A DNA stretch of 60,779 bases from Paenibacillus silvestris (GTDB lineage Bacteria; Bacillota; Bacilli; Paenibacillales; NBRC-103111), in NCBI RefSeq assembly GCF_009882985.1, contig NZ_WTUZ01000011.1, positions 364 to 61,142 of the forward strand, given 5' to 3'. Positions 8,675 to 17,382 of this stretch are shown here, one piece after another (position 1 is the stretch's first letter; every line of letters begins with the position of its first letter). The notes under the pieces were generated by a model that worked only from the letters and a program-made list of their open reading frames with translations, was not told the DNA's origin and did no database searches. The position numbers and the translations under genes are program-made.

Positions 8675-8762
8675 GCATGCAGGAGGAAGGAGATTGTATT
8701 CTTGGCTCTGGAAATGATATGGTTATAGGGAGCAAGAACACTAAGGAAGGGGCACTTCATCC

Positions 8763-9641
8763 ATGTTGAAACGAACCATAGGTCGTTTGAATTACGAAAG
8801 CTCAGTCGTTATGTTTGGAGCCGCAAGTCTAGGCAATGTGAAGCAGGAGGAAGCGGACGCATCGATTGCTTATGCCTTGCAGCATGGGGTGAACCACTTC
8901 GATACAGCTGCCAGTTATGGCGATGCTGAGCTGCGCATGGGGCCTACGATTAGCCAAGTGCGCGGAGATATTTTTCTAGCCACGAAAACAGGGCAAAGAT
9001 CGAAGAAGGAAGCGAAGGAAGAAATTTATCGTTCTTTGGAGCGCATGAAGGTGGATTCCGTTGACTTGCTTCAGCTGCATGCCGTGGGTTCAATGGAAGA
9101 GCTCGACCGCTGTACAGAAAAGGGCGGTGCCTTGGAAGCGGCTTTGGAAGCGAAGGCCGAAGGCATTGTTAAGGAAATTGGCATTACAGGACACGGGCAT
9201 GATGCACCTACTGTTCATTTGGAAGCGTTACATAGATTCCCTTTCGCTACGGTACTGCTGCCGCTGAACTATTATATGTACAACTTGCCGCAGTATCGCG
9301 AGGCTTTCGATGCTTTGATGGAAGAGGCAGGCAAGCAGCAGGCAGCTGTGCGAGTCATTAAAGCCATCGCGAAGGGGCCATGGGCCGAAGGGCAGGATCG
9401 TCCTTACGCCACGTGGTACGAGCCGTTTGACCAGCAGCAGGTGATTGATGCTTGTGTGCATTTTGTGCTATCGTTCCCGGGAATTTGCGGGTTCGCTAGT
9501 GCAGGGGACGTTCATTTGTTCCCGAAAATCGTTGACGCCGTCGAACGTTACGGTGCGATGAAGAATGAAGAGGCCGAGCGCATCTTGAGCGGGATCAGCG
9601 GGTATACATCTGTTTTTGGAGCGCCAACCTCGATCGCATAA
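8763..9641 (+). CDS. Aldo/keto reductase
   Basis: 292 residues with the AKR tetrad in view: Asp and Tyr in HFDTAASYG, Lys in LATKTG, His in LLQLHAV. It is an NAD(P)H-dependent oxidoreductase of carbonyl compounds, cytoplasmic. Relatives with this start ([18 protein letters not shown]) are general AKRs of unclear substrate. An AAGGGG site precedes the ATG. It is flanked by terminators on both sides and so is probably a single-gene transcript. Confidence 0.9.
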   Translation: MLKRTIGRLNYESSVVMFGAASLGNVKQEEADASIAYALQHGVNHFDTAASYGDAELRMGPTISQVRGDIFLATKTGQRSKKEAKEEIYRSLERMKVDSVDLLQLHAVGSMEELDRCTEKGGALEAALEAKAEGIVKEIGITGHGHDAPTVHLEALHRFPFATVLLPLNYYMYNLPQYREAFDALMEEAGKQQAAVRVIKAIAKGPWAEGQDRPYATWYEPFDQQQVIDACVHFVLSFPGICGFASAGDVHLFPKIVDAVERYGAMKNEEAERILSGISGYTSVFGAPTSIA

Positions 9642-9647
9642 GTTAAT

Positions 9648-9686
9648 AAACGCGTTTTCTCCGTAGGGGAGGGCGCGTTTTTTTGT
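9648..9686 (+). terminator. Terminator after the aldo/keto reductase
   Basis: AAACGCG pairs with CGCGTTT and inner CTCC pairs with GGAG across a short loop, followed by a seven-base T-run. Confidence 0.8.
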
Positions 9687-9804
9687 TTTTTGGGATTAGG
9701 TAGAATACTCGCACTAACAAATTGACATGAATTGGACTCACTTATGCGTCGCTAACTCTGGGCCAAGGACGAATACCTATAGCGAACATAAGGGGGAAAG
9801 TCAG

Positions 9805-11832
9805 ATGGTTAAACGATTGTGGATAAGCAAAAGGTTCTGGCTAATAAGCCTGGCCATCCTTGTAGCTGGCGGCGCAGCTGTATTCGCAGCTTGTTATACA
9901 TACATTCGCGGGCTAGATGTTTCGAAGTTAAATCAGCCGCTGCCCGAGGCAACGCTCGTGCTAGATAAGAACGGGAAAGCGGCGGCACAGCTGTCATCTT
10001 CAAAGATTGACCCTGTGCCGATATCACAGATGCCCAAAGTGCTTACTGATGCCGTTGTGGCCGTAGAGGATCGAAGATTTTATGAGCATACGGGCATCGA
10101 TCTCAAGTCTATTTTTCGCGCGGTAGCCCGTGACGTGGTGCGAGGCAGCTATTCGGAAGGTGCAAGTACGATTACTCAGCAGCTGGCCCGAAACCTTTTC
10201 CTCAATGCAGATAAAACACTGGGGAGAAAATTACGCGAAGCCGCATACGCGATCAAAATCGATACGACGTACAGCAAAGATGAAATTCTGGAGATGTATT
10301 TGAACAGTATTTATTTTGGGGAAGGCAGCTGGGGTGTGCAAGGGGCGGCTAGAACCTATTTTAATAAAAATGTACAAGACTTAACGTTGCCAGAAGCCGC
10401 CGTGCTTGCCGCTCTGCCTAAGGCGCCGAGTCGGTATTCGCCCTTTCAGGACGAAGCGCACGCACTAGAACGCAGGAACACTGTGCTCGTATTAATGCGC
10501 GATGAAGGAAAGATTACGCCGCAGGCGTATGAAAGTGCAAAGGCAGCACCGATAGGTGTTATGAAGTCGGATAAAAGCAATGATCTGAAAGGGAAATACC
10601 CCGCATATGTCGATGCGGTCATTAATGAAGCCGTTCGCACGTACGGATTCACGGAAGAGCAGCTGCTAACGGGCGGCTTACGCATTACAACAGAGCTGGA
10701 TACTACCGTGCAAAACGCGGTAACAGAAGTTTATAAGGACGACAGTCTGTTCCCCGAAAGCAAGCCGGATCAGCTTATCCAGAGCGGCGCGGTCATTGTA
10801 GACCAGCGGACTGGCGGTATCCGAGCCTTGGCCGGGGGACGGGGAGAAAGCGTCTTCCGGGGTTTCAGTCATGCTACGCAGCTGAAACGGCAGCCGGGAT
10901 CGACTTTTAAGCCGATTGCCGTGTACGGCCCTGCGCTGGAGCAAGGTTATCAGCCATTTTCCACGTTGTACGATGGGCCACTCAACATTGATGGGTATCA
11001 GCCTCAAGACTGGGATCATCAATCGCGCGGGCAGGTGACGATGCAAGAGGCGATCGTTTCTTCCTGGAATGTGCCGGCTGTGTGGCTGCTACATGAAGTA
11101 GGTATTGACCGCGGTCTGCAATTTGTCAAATCGCTCGGCATTACATTGCCCGCTCAGGATCGTCAGCTCGGTATCGCGCTGGGCGGACTGTCGGAGGGGG
11201 TCTCTCCGCTCCAAATGGCGCAGGGCTTCAGTGCGTTTGCCGCGAAAGGAGATTTGCACGAAGCACATACCATTACGAAAATAGAAACTAGCACGGGTCA
11301 TTTGCTCGTACAAGCTGCTCAAAAAAGCGTACAGGTAATGAAGCCTGAGACAGCCTATGCCATGACCTCGATGCTCCAAGTCGCTGTAAGAGAGGGAACA
11401 GGGAAGAATGCTGCGATGAACCGCCCGGTTGCGGGGAAGTCGGGTACTACTCAGCTGCCGCAGACGAAGGAGTTCGAGGGGATTAGCAGCGGCAGCGCTA
11501 AGGATGCCTGGTTTGTGGGGTATACACCGGAGCTAACAGCTGCCATATGGGTCGGTTATGACCGTACGGACAAAACCCATTATTTAACGACATCCGGTGG
11601 AGCCGTGCCGGCTGTTTTATTTCGTGAGATTATGACACGGGCGCTAGCTCAAGCACCTGTCGTGGTATTTGATATGCCCATAGTGGGGACGGAGGCAGCA
11701 TCTTCGATCTCGACGGGTAAACCCGAGAAGGAGCCTGGGAGAGGGCCTGATAAGGGGCCGGGCAAAGGGCCGGATAAGAAGCCGGACAAAGGTCCGGATA
11801 AAGAGCACGGGCATGGAAAAGGGAAGGATTGA
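9805..11832 (+). CDS. Bifunctional class A penicillin-binding protein (PBP1-like)
   Basis: 675 residues, membrane-anchored by one N-terminal helix (~11-34). The glycosyltransferase domain (GT51) has E88 in VAVEDRRFYEH and the motif STITQQLARN. The transpeptidase domain has S366-x-x-K369 (PGSTFKP), S420-W-N422 and KSGTT at 545-549, so both activities should be intact: glycan polymerisation and peptide crosslinking outside the membrane. I chose ATG 9805 because AAGGGGGAAAG lies just before it; the longer in-frame start at 9727 would add an unlikely N-terminus. The last ~38 residues are a low-complexity Gly/Pro/Lys/Asp tail (GPDK, GPGK repeats), probably disordered in the wall. Confidence 0.92.
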   Translation: MVKRLWISKRFWLISLAILVAGGAAVFAACYTYIRGLDVSKLNQPLPEATLVLDKNGKAAAQLSSSKIDPVPISQMPKVLTDAVVAVEDRRFYEHTGIDLKSIFRAVARDVVRGSYSEGASTITQQLARNLFLNADKTLGRKLREAAYAIKIDTTYSKDEILEMYLNSIYFGEGSWGVQGAARTYFNKNVQDLTLPEAAVLAALPKAPSRYSPFQDEAHALERRNTVLVLMRDEGKITPQAYESAKAAPIGVMKSDKSNDLKGKYPAYVDAVINEAVRTYGFTEEQLLTGGLRITTELDTTVQNAVTEVYKDDSLFPESKPDQLIQSGAVIVDQRTGGIRALAGGRGESVFRGFSHATQLKRQPGSTFKPIAVYGPALEQGYQPFSTLYDGPLNIDGYQPQDWDHQSRGQVTMQEAIVSSWNVPAVWLLHEVGIDRGLQFVKSLGITLPAQDRQLGIALGGLSEGVSPLQMAQGFSAFAAKGDLHEAHTITKIETSTGHLLVQAAQKSVQVMKPETAYAMTSMLQVAVREGTGKNAAMNRPVAGKSGTTQLPQTKEFEGISSGSAKDAWFVGYTPELTAAIWVGYDRTDKTHYLTTSGGAVPAVLFREIMTRALAQAPVVVFDMPIVGTEAASSISTGKPEKEPGRGPDKGPGKGPDKKPDKGPDKEHGHGKGKD

Positions 11833-12101
11833 TCCTGCTTGACGCTACCTCCTGTTCGTATTACTACCGACGGTAACGCCGCATTTCTCCCGCTATTTTC
11901 CGCGATTGTCTCACTTTTGGTGAAGTAACTGGAGTTTCTACCGCTAATTTCACTAGATACAGCAGGTTTCGCCCAGCAATGCGCGATTTAGATGGAGTTT
12001 TTCCCGCTATTTCATTCCCTGCCACGGATCAGCGAAGTTTAGCGGTAGTTTTTCCATCTATTGGATTCCAGAGTACAGTAGGGATATGAAGCCTCATACC
12101 G
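11833..12101. repeat. Array of degenerate ~50-63 bp repeats
   Basis: This spacer has no gene. A core close to GGAGTTTTTCCCGCTATTTC recurs at 11883-11905, 11931-11954, 11994-12019 and 12044-12069, so copies start 48, 63 and 50 bases apart. The bases between cores are poorly conserved. The units are neither hairpins nor CRISPR repeats. A second array with a similar period but a different core occurs at 37563-37756. Confidence 0.6.
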
Positions 12102-12138
12102 AAAAAGCCGCCAGGTCCATAGGAGACTGGCGGCTTTC
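12102..12138 (-). terminator. Terminator of the hprK-side minus-strand genes
   Basis: AAGCCGCCAG pairs exactly with CTGGCGGCTT around a 12-base loop. Read on the minus strand it ends in CTTTTTC, directly after the stop codon at 12143. Confidence 0.85.
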
Positions 12139-12142
12139 TTAT

Positions 12143-13069
12143 TTAGTCGTCGTGATGGCTGTTGCCACGCGGTTTGGCATCATTTTTACGTTCATCGTTG
12201 TGATCGTCTTTAGCTTTTGGTCCGCCTTTAGGCTCATCTTTGCGCTTATCATCATGATCGTCGTCAGGTTTCTTCTGAACCTGCTTCGGCTGCTGCTGTT
12301 GCTGTTGCTGCTGTGCCCATTTGGTTTTCATATGGACATTCAATTTGTTGGCGTCCAAGTTGTAGTGCTGGGCAAGCAGCCCTGCAATTTTCTGCTCAGC
12401 ATCGGATGATTTGAGATCGATCGAAGAAAGCAGCTTCTGGATCCACTGGGCAGCTTCCTCCCCTTTCAGGTGAATCATACCGGAATCTTCAGGCTTAATG
12501 CTTAGATCGTAAGTCATTCCTTTAGCATCCTTGGATTGCCCCATATGCAGTTTGAAATGCTTGCCGTCTACGTTAAGATCAATCCCCTGCAGGTCTGGAT
12601 AAACGTCTTTATCCGGCTGGGTTGGCTTGGTGCTAGCTTCCGGCTTTGGAATAGCAGGCGTTGGGCTCGATGTCGGTACCTCTGTTGCGGCCGGACTCTG
12701 AGTAGGTTCCGGAGTTGCAGAAGCAGCCGGGGATGTCGCAGGCTCAGCAGGAACGGTGGATACTGCCTTGACATAGGCAGCCTGCTGCTTGCTATTGAGG
12801 ATTAATTCAATCTGATCTCCCGCATGCAAGTCGGTAAGCTGGGCTTTTTGATCATTTTTGAAAACCCACACGGATTTAGCTAAAGGCACTGTTTGGTCCC
12901 CACTGTCTGTAGTTACAGTGACGGCATCCGTACTCGTAGATTTGAACGTGCCGCCCACTGAAGTAGAAATGGCTGAGTTAGGCGAAGTTGATGCATAGGC
13001 TGTCCACCCGCAAACTAACAAAGCGACCAGCGTGATAGAAACAATAATAAATGGTAATCTTTTGCGCAT
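12143..13069 (-). CDS. Secreted low-complexity protein with an N-terminal small beta domain
   Basis: 308 residues; I do not recognise a functional family with certainty. A signal peptide or membrane anchor (~1-26, ending GWTAYAS) leads to a ~75-residue segment (GGTFKSTSTDAVTVTT to QIELILNS) resembling DUF5666-type beta domains. Next come a Pro/Ser/Thr/Ala linker (~105-150), a middle region with DLNVDGKHFKLHMGQSKDA, an eight-residue Gln tract and a tail rich in Asp, Lys and His ending HHDD. It is probably exported and wall-associated. The charged His/Asp tail could bind cations, which is inference. It lies 62 bases behind hprK on the same strand and may be co-transcribed. Confidence 0.7.
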   Translation of the reverse strand: MRKRLPFIIVSITLVALLVCGWTAYASTSPNSAISTSVGGTFKSTSTDAVTVTTDSGDQTVPLAKSVWVFKNDQKAQLTDLHAGDQIELILNSKQQAAYVKAVSTVPAEPATSPAASATPEPTQSPAATEVPTSSPTPAIPKPEASTKPTQPDKDVYPDLQGIDLNVDGKHFKLHMGQSKDAKGMTYDLSIKPEDSGMIHLKGEEAAQWIQKLLSSIDLKSSDAEQKIAGLLAQHYNLDANKLNVHMKTKWAQQQQQQQQPKQVQKKPDDDHDDKRKDEPKGGPKAKDDHNDERKNDAKPRGNSHHDD

Positions 13070-13131
13070 GAGAAAACACCTCCACTAACAACTTTCGGCA
13101 TAGGGGGGTGTTTTGGGACGGTCTTAGGGCT

Positions 13132-14040
13132 TTAGTCGCTTTGCAGGCGCTGCATGAACTCTTCAGCTGCACTGTAGCCTTGCTGGCGCAAATACCAGCT
13201 GTTAGCCGCAGCCTCAACAAGTCCGGCAACGTCCCGTCCTGGCTGCAGCTGGATTTCGATATGCGGAATTCGGATATCCATATAGTCCGTATAGGCAGGC
13301 TCAAGTTCCAAATCGTTGTTGAGCGCATGCTCCTGCCACTTGGTCAGCTCGATATCAAGCACGATCCGTGTTTCATCTTGGAACGCCTTGCGGCCATAGA
13401 GACGCGATACATTAATAAGTCCAATGCTGCGTAGTGCAAGGAATTCCTTCGTCTTCCCGTTGTGCGTGCCCAGCAGGGTCTCCGGGCTGATTTTCTTCAG
13501 CACAACAATATCATCAGCCACGAGGCGGTGTCCTCGGCGGATCAGGGTGTGGGCGGTTTCGCTTTTGCCAACACCGGATTTGCCACGAAGCAAAATGCCG
13601 ATCCCGGATACGTTGACGCAGACGCCGTGGATCGCAATCTCTTGCGCCAAGGATTTGCTGAGATATAAGTCAACGAGATCCTGAAATTTACTTGTTGCTG
13701 CGGCGGTACGGAGAAGCGGGATACGTTCTTCTTCACAATATTTCGTTAAATATTTCAAGCCTTCCTGGTTTCTCGTGACGACGAAACAAGGCGGATGATA
13801 TTTGACTATATTTCCGATATGCAGATTTCTTTCATTTTCGGTGAGCTTGTGCAGGTAAGTAATTTCTTTGCGGCCTAAGAGCTGCACGTGTTCTTGCGGG
13901 AAATATTCGAAATAGCCAACAAACTCAAGACCGGGGCGATGCGCCTTCGTTTTGGTAATCGGACGGTGCAGTTCCGAGTGTCCGGCAAGTACTTCGAGCG
14001 AGAAGCGCTCGACTAAATCTTTGACTGTGACGGGCTTCAC
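13132..14040 (-). CDS. hprK: HPr kinase/phosphorylase
   Basis: About 302 residues, the normal size. It phosphorylates HPr at its regulatory serine and removes that phosphate, so it sets CcpA-dependent carbon catabolite repression. The Walker A loop GKSGVGKS is clear, preceded by HGVCVNVSGIGILLR and followed by HRLVADD. I place the start at GTG 14040 because AAGGAGG lies about 9 bases upstream and KPVTVKDLVERF is the usual beginning of HprK; the longer start at 14097 would put 19 extra residues over the ribosome-binding site. It is not next to lgt here, unlike in many Bacillales. Confidence 0.95.
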   Translation of the reverse strand: MKPVTVKDLVERFSLEVLAGHSELHRPITKTKAHRPGLEFVGYFEYFPQEHVQLLGRKEITYLHKLTENERNLHIGNIVKYHPPCFVVTRNQEGLKYLTKYCEEERIPLLRTAAATSKFQDLVDLYLSKSLAQEIAIHGVCVNVSGIGILLRGKSGVGKSETAHTLIRRGHRLVADDIVVLKKISPETLLGTHNGKTKEFLALRSIGLINVSRLYGRKAFQDETRIVLDIELTKWQEHALNNDLELEPAYTDYMDIRIPHIEIQLQPGRDVAGLVEAAANSWYLRQQGYSAAEEFMQRLQSD

Positions 14041-14106
14041 AACCTGTCCCTCCTTCATAAATTCATAATTCCTTATAATTCGCTTACTTACTGCCATAAT
14101 CCTGCT

Positions 14107-14120
14107 GTGTAAGCGCTTGA
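14107..14120 (+). promoter_or_regulatory. Putative cre (CcpA-binding) site upstream of hprK
   Basis: TGTAAGCGCTTGAA matches the cre consensus TGWNANCGNTNWCA at every defined position but one. It lies between hprK and the divergent zinc-ribbon gene, in the position for CcpA to act on either. Control of hprK by CcpA would be a feedback loop. Confidence 0.5.
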
Positions 14121-14157
14121 AAGTACCATTTTAGTGCAAAATGTGTCAAAATATGCG

Positions 14158-14185
14158 TTGCTTTTGGAAGCTGCATTGGTATGAT
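14158..14185 (+). promoter_or_regulatory. Sigma-A promoter of the zinc-ribbon gene
   Basis: TTGCTT (14158-14163), 16-bp spacer, TATGAT (14180-14185) with a TGG extended -10, 31 bases before the ATG at 14217. Confidence 0.65.
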
Positions 14186-14216
14186 AGAGGCAAGAAGCTA
14201 ATAGGGGGTACATTAA

Positions 14217-14483
14217 ATGGATGCTTATAAAAACTGCCAAAGCTGCGGTATGCCACTAGCACGTGATGAACAAGGTGGAGGGACGGAGAAATCGGGAGCG
14301 AAGAGTAAGGTTTATTGTAGTCATTGCTATCAAAATGGCGAGTTCACGCAACCTAATCTAACGGTTGACCAGATGAAGGAGATCGTGAAGATGAAGATGG
14401 TGGAGTTTGGTTTTCCCCGATTTCTCACAGGACTTTTCACCCGAAATATGCATAAGCTGCAAAGATGGTCCGCGAATAAATAG
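14217..14483 (+). CDS. Putative zinc-ribbon protein
   Basis: 88 residues. The N-terminal half has two Cys pairs (NCQSCGMPL and YCSHCYQNG), matching the putative zinc-ribbon family PF12674. The C-terminal part (~47-88) is a basic helical segment ending in RWSANK. These small proteins are common in Firmicutes and clostridia and have no assigned role. ATAGGGGG precedes the ATG. No membrane segment is visible. It is divergent from hprK. Confidence 0.85.
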   Translation: MDAYKNCQSCGMPLARDEQGGGTEKSGAKSKVYCSHCYQNGEFTQPNLTVDQMKEIVKMKMVEFGFPRFLTGLFTRNMHKLQRWSANK

Positions 14484-14562
14484 CGAAAAAAAAACGCCCC
14501 ATGCAGGAAGCGCACAGAGCGTAGGCCATATTGGTCGTTTCGTATGTTTATGTAAAAGCAGC

Positions 14563-14733
14563 TTACCTGTTGTAGCCGCATTTTTTCGCAAGCGTTGGCC
14601 ATGTTGAAAGAAACATACCTTCCCACCGGTCTTCAGGCAATACCATGATCCATCTTGCGATTTGATCCAAGCCCATGTCACACAAAGTTTGATAAACTTC
14701 TTCTCTTTCACAGCTCGTTTTTAATGCTAACAT
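14563..14733 (-). CDS. Small 56-residue protein of unknown function
   Basis: An ORF of 56 codons beginning MLALKTSCEREEVYQTLCDM and ending TLAKKCGYNR. GAGGTGG sits about 8 bases before its ATG. The composition is normal for a folded small protein: three Cys, four Trp/Tyr-rich patches and an amphipathic middle (DQIARWIMVLPEDRW). I recognise no family. It lies tail-to-tail with the zinc-ribbon gene, 79 bases away. Coding status rests only on the ribosome-binding site and the plausible protein composition. Confidence 0.5.
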   Translation of the reverse strand: MLALKTSCEREEVYQTLCDMGLDQIARWIMVLPEDRWEGMFLSTWPTLAKKCGYNR

Positions 14734-14818
14734 CTCAAAACCACCTCATCAATTGTATTCAAACAATTATGCATATGCGGCAACGAGAGGGAATGTGACG
14801 ATTTTTCATAAAAAAGGT

Positions 14819-14857
14819 AAAGAGGCCATGCAGTTGAACGCTGCACAGGCTCTTTTT
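14819..14857. terminator. Terminator of the moxR operon
   Basis: AAAGAGGCCATGCAG pairs imperfectly with CTGCACAGGCTCTTT. A T-run follows on both strands. It lies 25 bases after the stop codon of the last minus-strand operon gene. Confidence 0.75.
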
Positions 14858-14881
14858 GGTTTACAAATTGGGTGGATTTGG

Positions 14882-16264
14882 CTATTTTAAGTGATTGCGA
14901 AGGTTAGGCTCGACTGATTGCAGCACTTGCTCCAGCTGAGCATCGGAAATATCTGTTTCACCATACCGTACTTGATTATAGGCCAATGTAATCGCATGAA
15001 CGGTTTCCGAAGGCAACTGCTTTCCTAAGCTTAAATCTTGTTCCGTTTCATTAGGAGTCAGGGCTTCCTTGTACGCATATCCGCTCTGAGCAGCCCGCTC
15101 GATCAAGATTCGATAAAGAAAGCGAATGCGCTCCCGATTGTTCGGTAATAGCGACCATTTCTTCGCATGGCTTCTCTCCTTATTCCTTCCTTTCCTCACT
15201 TGCTGCCACCACAGGCGAGGCAGTCCTTTCCAATCAACAAGCGCCTCTTTTTCATCGATGAAGCCCTCGGATCCCGCCTCTTGCTTGCTGCTGAGAGAAC
15301 GGTTCATTAAGCGTCTCAAGAAGGCATTCACCACAGGCAGGAGCTTGGTTACAATCAGATAGACGGCAAGGACAATAAGCGCAATAACGATCAGATATCC
15401 GAAGACGACCTGAATGTAGTGAAACAAGGCGTCCAGCCAGCTCGGTTCTTTGGCTTCAGCCGGGGGCAGGAGCGGCGGTGCTGCGGACGGGCTGGGCTCA
15501 GGCGGCGCTTCCGGCGGTGGAACGGATTGCATGAGACTCAGCAGCCAGGCAATTGCAGCGCGCAATCCGGCCACGATGCCTTGTCGAAGCTGCTGGAAAT
15601 AGCTTGCGATGAAGATAAGGGTAATTAAGACCATTAACCAAATCCGGCTCGAGCGCTTCACGGTCTCCGACAGGGAGGAAGAGGCGGCCCGCTCATCACT
15701 GGCAAGTGTCGCTGATAGCAGTCCTGTTCGCTGCATAGCAAAGAAAAAGATAATAAGCGAGACGAAGCCTAAGCCATTCAACCAGCTCATGTAAGGCTGA
15801 TAAGATGTCTGGTGCCCCATGATTGGAACACCGATGAAATACACCGAGCCTGCGACGGCAAAGGAGGCTCCGGGAAAGATCGCATGCCAGCCGTCTTTCG
15901 TGCAGCGAAGCCCGCGATAGGCGAGCAGCGTGCCGATAGCGGCACAAGTCCAGCTGTGCCAGTTGTTTCCCTGGAACAGATAGGCTGCGATAAGACCGAC
16001 TAAGGCACAGCCGAGAAGCTCGTAAAGCGTACGGGATAGCCATGCAACGCGCCCGAGTAAGCTGCCAGCCACGAAAACAAGCATGAACTGCAAGATCAAC
16101 TGCCAGAGATGGATCTCTGACACATAAATGTGCGTTGTGACGACAAGTGGCGAGAATAGAATGAGTTCAGCAGCTGCGAACAGAAGAGAATACCCGAATA
16201 CTCGAAGATAAGTATCTCTGGTCTTGTTAACTTGCTGAGCTTGCACCTGAAGCGGCGTTGACAT
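14882..16264 (-). CDS. Multi-pass membrane protein with C-terminal DUF4129-like domain
   Basis: About 460 residues. The N-terminal ~200 residues hold six or so membrane helices. A further helix lies near 220, a Pro/Ala/Ser-rich extracytoplasmic stretch (PPPEAPPEPSPSAAPP) around 255-275, and another helix at ~295-315. The C-terminal ~100 residues (NNRERIRFLYRILIERA, then ALTPNETEQDL) resemble DUF4129. In the usual moxR-DUF58 clusters this position is held by a TgpA-like transglutaminase. Here I find no Cys-His-Asp core, so only the membrane part and DUF4129 remain. I chose ATG 16264 with AAGGAGGG upstream; it overlaps the DUF58 gene by 38 bases. Confidence 0.75.
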   Translation of the reverse strand: MSTPLQVQAQQVNKTRDTYLRVFGYSLLFAAAELILFSPLVVTTHIYVSEIHLWQLILQFMLVFVAGSLLGRVAWLSRTLYELLGCALVGLIAAYLFQGNNWHSWTCAAIGTLLAYRGLRCTKDGWHAIFPGASFAVAGSVYFIGVPIMGHQTSYQPYMSWLNGLGFVSLIIFFFAMQRTGLLSATLASDERAASSSLSETVKRSSRIWLMVLITLIFIASYFQQLRQGIVAGLRAAIAWLLSLMQSVPPPEAPPEPSPSAAPPLLPPAEAKEPSWLDALFHYIQVVFGYLIVIALIVLAVYLIVTKLLPVVNAFLRRLMNRSLSSKQEAGSEGFIDEKEALVDWKGLPRLWWQQVRKGRNKERSHAKKWSLLPNNRERIRFLYRILIERAAQSGYAYKEALTPNETEQDLSLGKQLPSETVHAITLAYNQVRYGETDISDAQLEQVLQSVEPNLRNHLK

Positions 16265-17378
16265 CGGCTGGACTTCCCTCCTTTTCATGAAGGGTTAGAA
16301 GCCCATGCTCCAAGGGAACGATAAAGACGGTATGCCCCTGCGCTTCAAGTCGCTGAATGCTGTCTTCGATCGCATCGGATACGAAAGCCGTCAGCAGAAT
16401 AATATCCAGGGCGCTCCCTTCCTGCAAAGTGCTCTCATCCAGAAAGTCGCTACAGGAACGGGTATAGGAGATGGCCAGCTTGGCCATCGTTTCGAACATG
16501 TACGTCAGATGCGGGTGACCGCCGGCTGGAGAGATGTGCACAGGGACACCAGGTTGTCCTATGAGAGAGCCGTTATAACCGAAGCCAACAGGAACTCCTT
16601 GGCTAATCGCATATTCAGCCAGCGTGGCGGCGTAGGATAAGCCTTTCTCTACAAGCTCCGGATCGCTGACAGCATCCCACATGGTTGTGGTTATTTGGGT
16701 ATTCACGATGATGAGCAGCCTAGGGTCTGCGGTGAACTCCCGATTGTAGACCTGCAGTCTCTGACTGCGGGCGGTGGCTTTCCAGTGAATGCTGTTCATC
16801 GTATCGCCGTAGCGATACTCGCGCACACCGGAGACCAGGAACGGATCAGGCATAATCCATCGCTTCACTGTGACATCCCCTTGTGAGCGGCTGGATAGAA
16901 GCGGGATGTCATCCCGGCTCACCAAGCGCGGATATACCAGAAGCTCCAAATCTGTGCGTTGACTCTTCGTTGCAGCATGCATACCGACGAGATCCCCGAT
17001 GGAAGCGGATACGGTTTCAAGCTTATACCAGCCTCGCTGCGCGCAGTATACTTGGTGGCGTCTGACGATTCGGGTATATGGCATCAGACTGAATAGACTG
17101 CGATGATTCTGGAACATTGCGCCGCTACTCACGGCAAGATTATTTTGCTTGGCAAAATGAAGCCCGGCGTGAATGGTAGATTCGAGGCGCAGCCAAGGAA
17201 CCGGAGCAAGCTTGCGGTTCTGAATCGTTTCGATCATTTCGATGCGATCCCCTGCGTGGCAGTGATCTGTATTGAATGTTCGTTTAAGAGTAAGACCGCG
17301 AAAACCCCAGCGGTTAAATAAAGTATGCTGGAGAAGGTACAAAAGGCCGGCGATGATTAGGATCCAGGAGATGCCCAT
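16227..17378 (-). CDS. DUF58 domain protein
   Basis: 383 residues. One or two N-terminal helices (~1-20) lead into a beta-rich region. The DUF58 core is clear at ~195-230, with YRYGDTMNSIHWKATARS followed by a von Willebrand A-like fold (LLIIVNTQ). DUF58 proteins are partners of MoxR ATPases. The pair is thought to act as a chaperone or assembly machine for envelope proteins. It begins 4 bases behind the moxR stop and overlaps the downstream membrane gene, so the three are translationally linked. Confidence 0.88.
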   Translation of the reverse strand: MGISWILIIAGLLYLLQHTLFNRWGFRGLTLKRTFNTDHCHAGDRIEMIETIQNRKLAPVPWLRLESTIHAGLHFAKQNNLAVSSGAMFQNHRSLFSLMPYTRIVRRHQVYCAQRGWYKLETVSASIGDLVGMHAATKSQRTDLELLVYPRLVSRDDIPLLSSRSQGDVTVKRWIMPDPFLVSGVREYRYGDTMNSIHWKATARSQRLQVYNREFTADPRLLIIVNTQITTTMWDAVSDPELVEKGLSYAATLAEYAISQGVPVGFGYNGSLIGQPGVPVHISPAGGHPHLTYMFETMAKLAISYTRSCSDFLDESTLQEGSALDIILLTAFVSDAIEDSIQRLEAQGHTVFIVPLEHGLLTLHEKEGSPADVNAASGASSAS

Positions 17379-17382
17379 CCGC

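Noticed and set aside
9727..9804. Upstream start for the penicillin-binding protein
   Set aside because: The added 26 residues have no ribosome-binding site; AAGGGGG fits ATG 9805.
11833..12069. CRISPR array
   Set aside because: The units are too degenerate, repeats are short, spacing is uneven and no cas genes are present.
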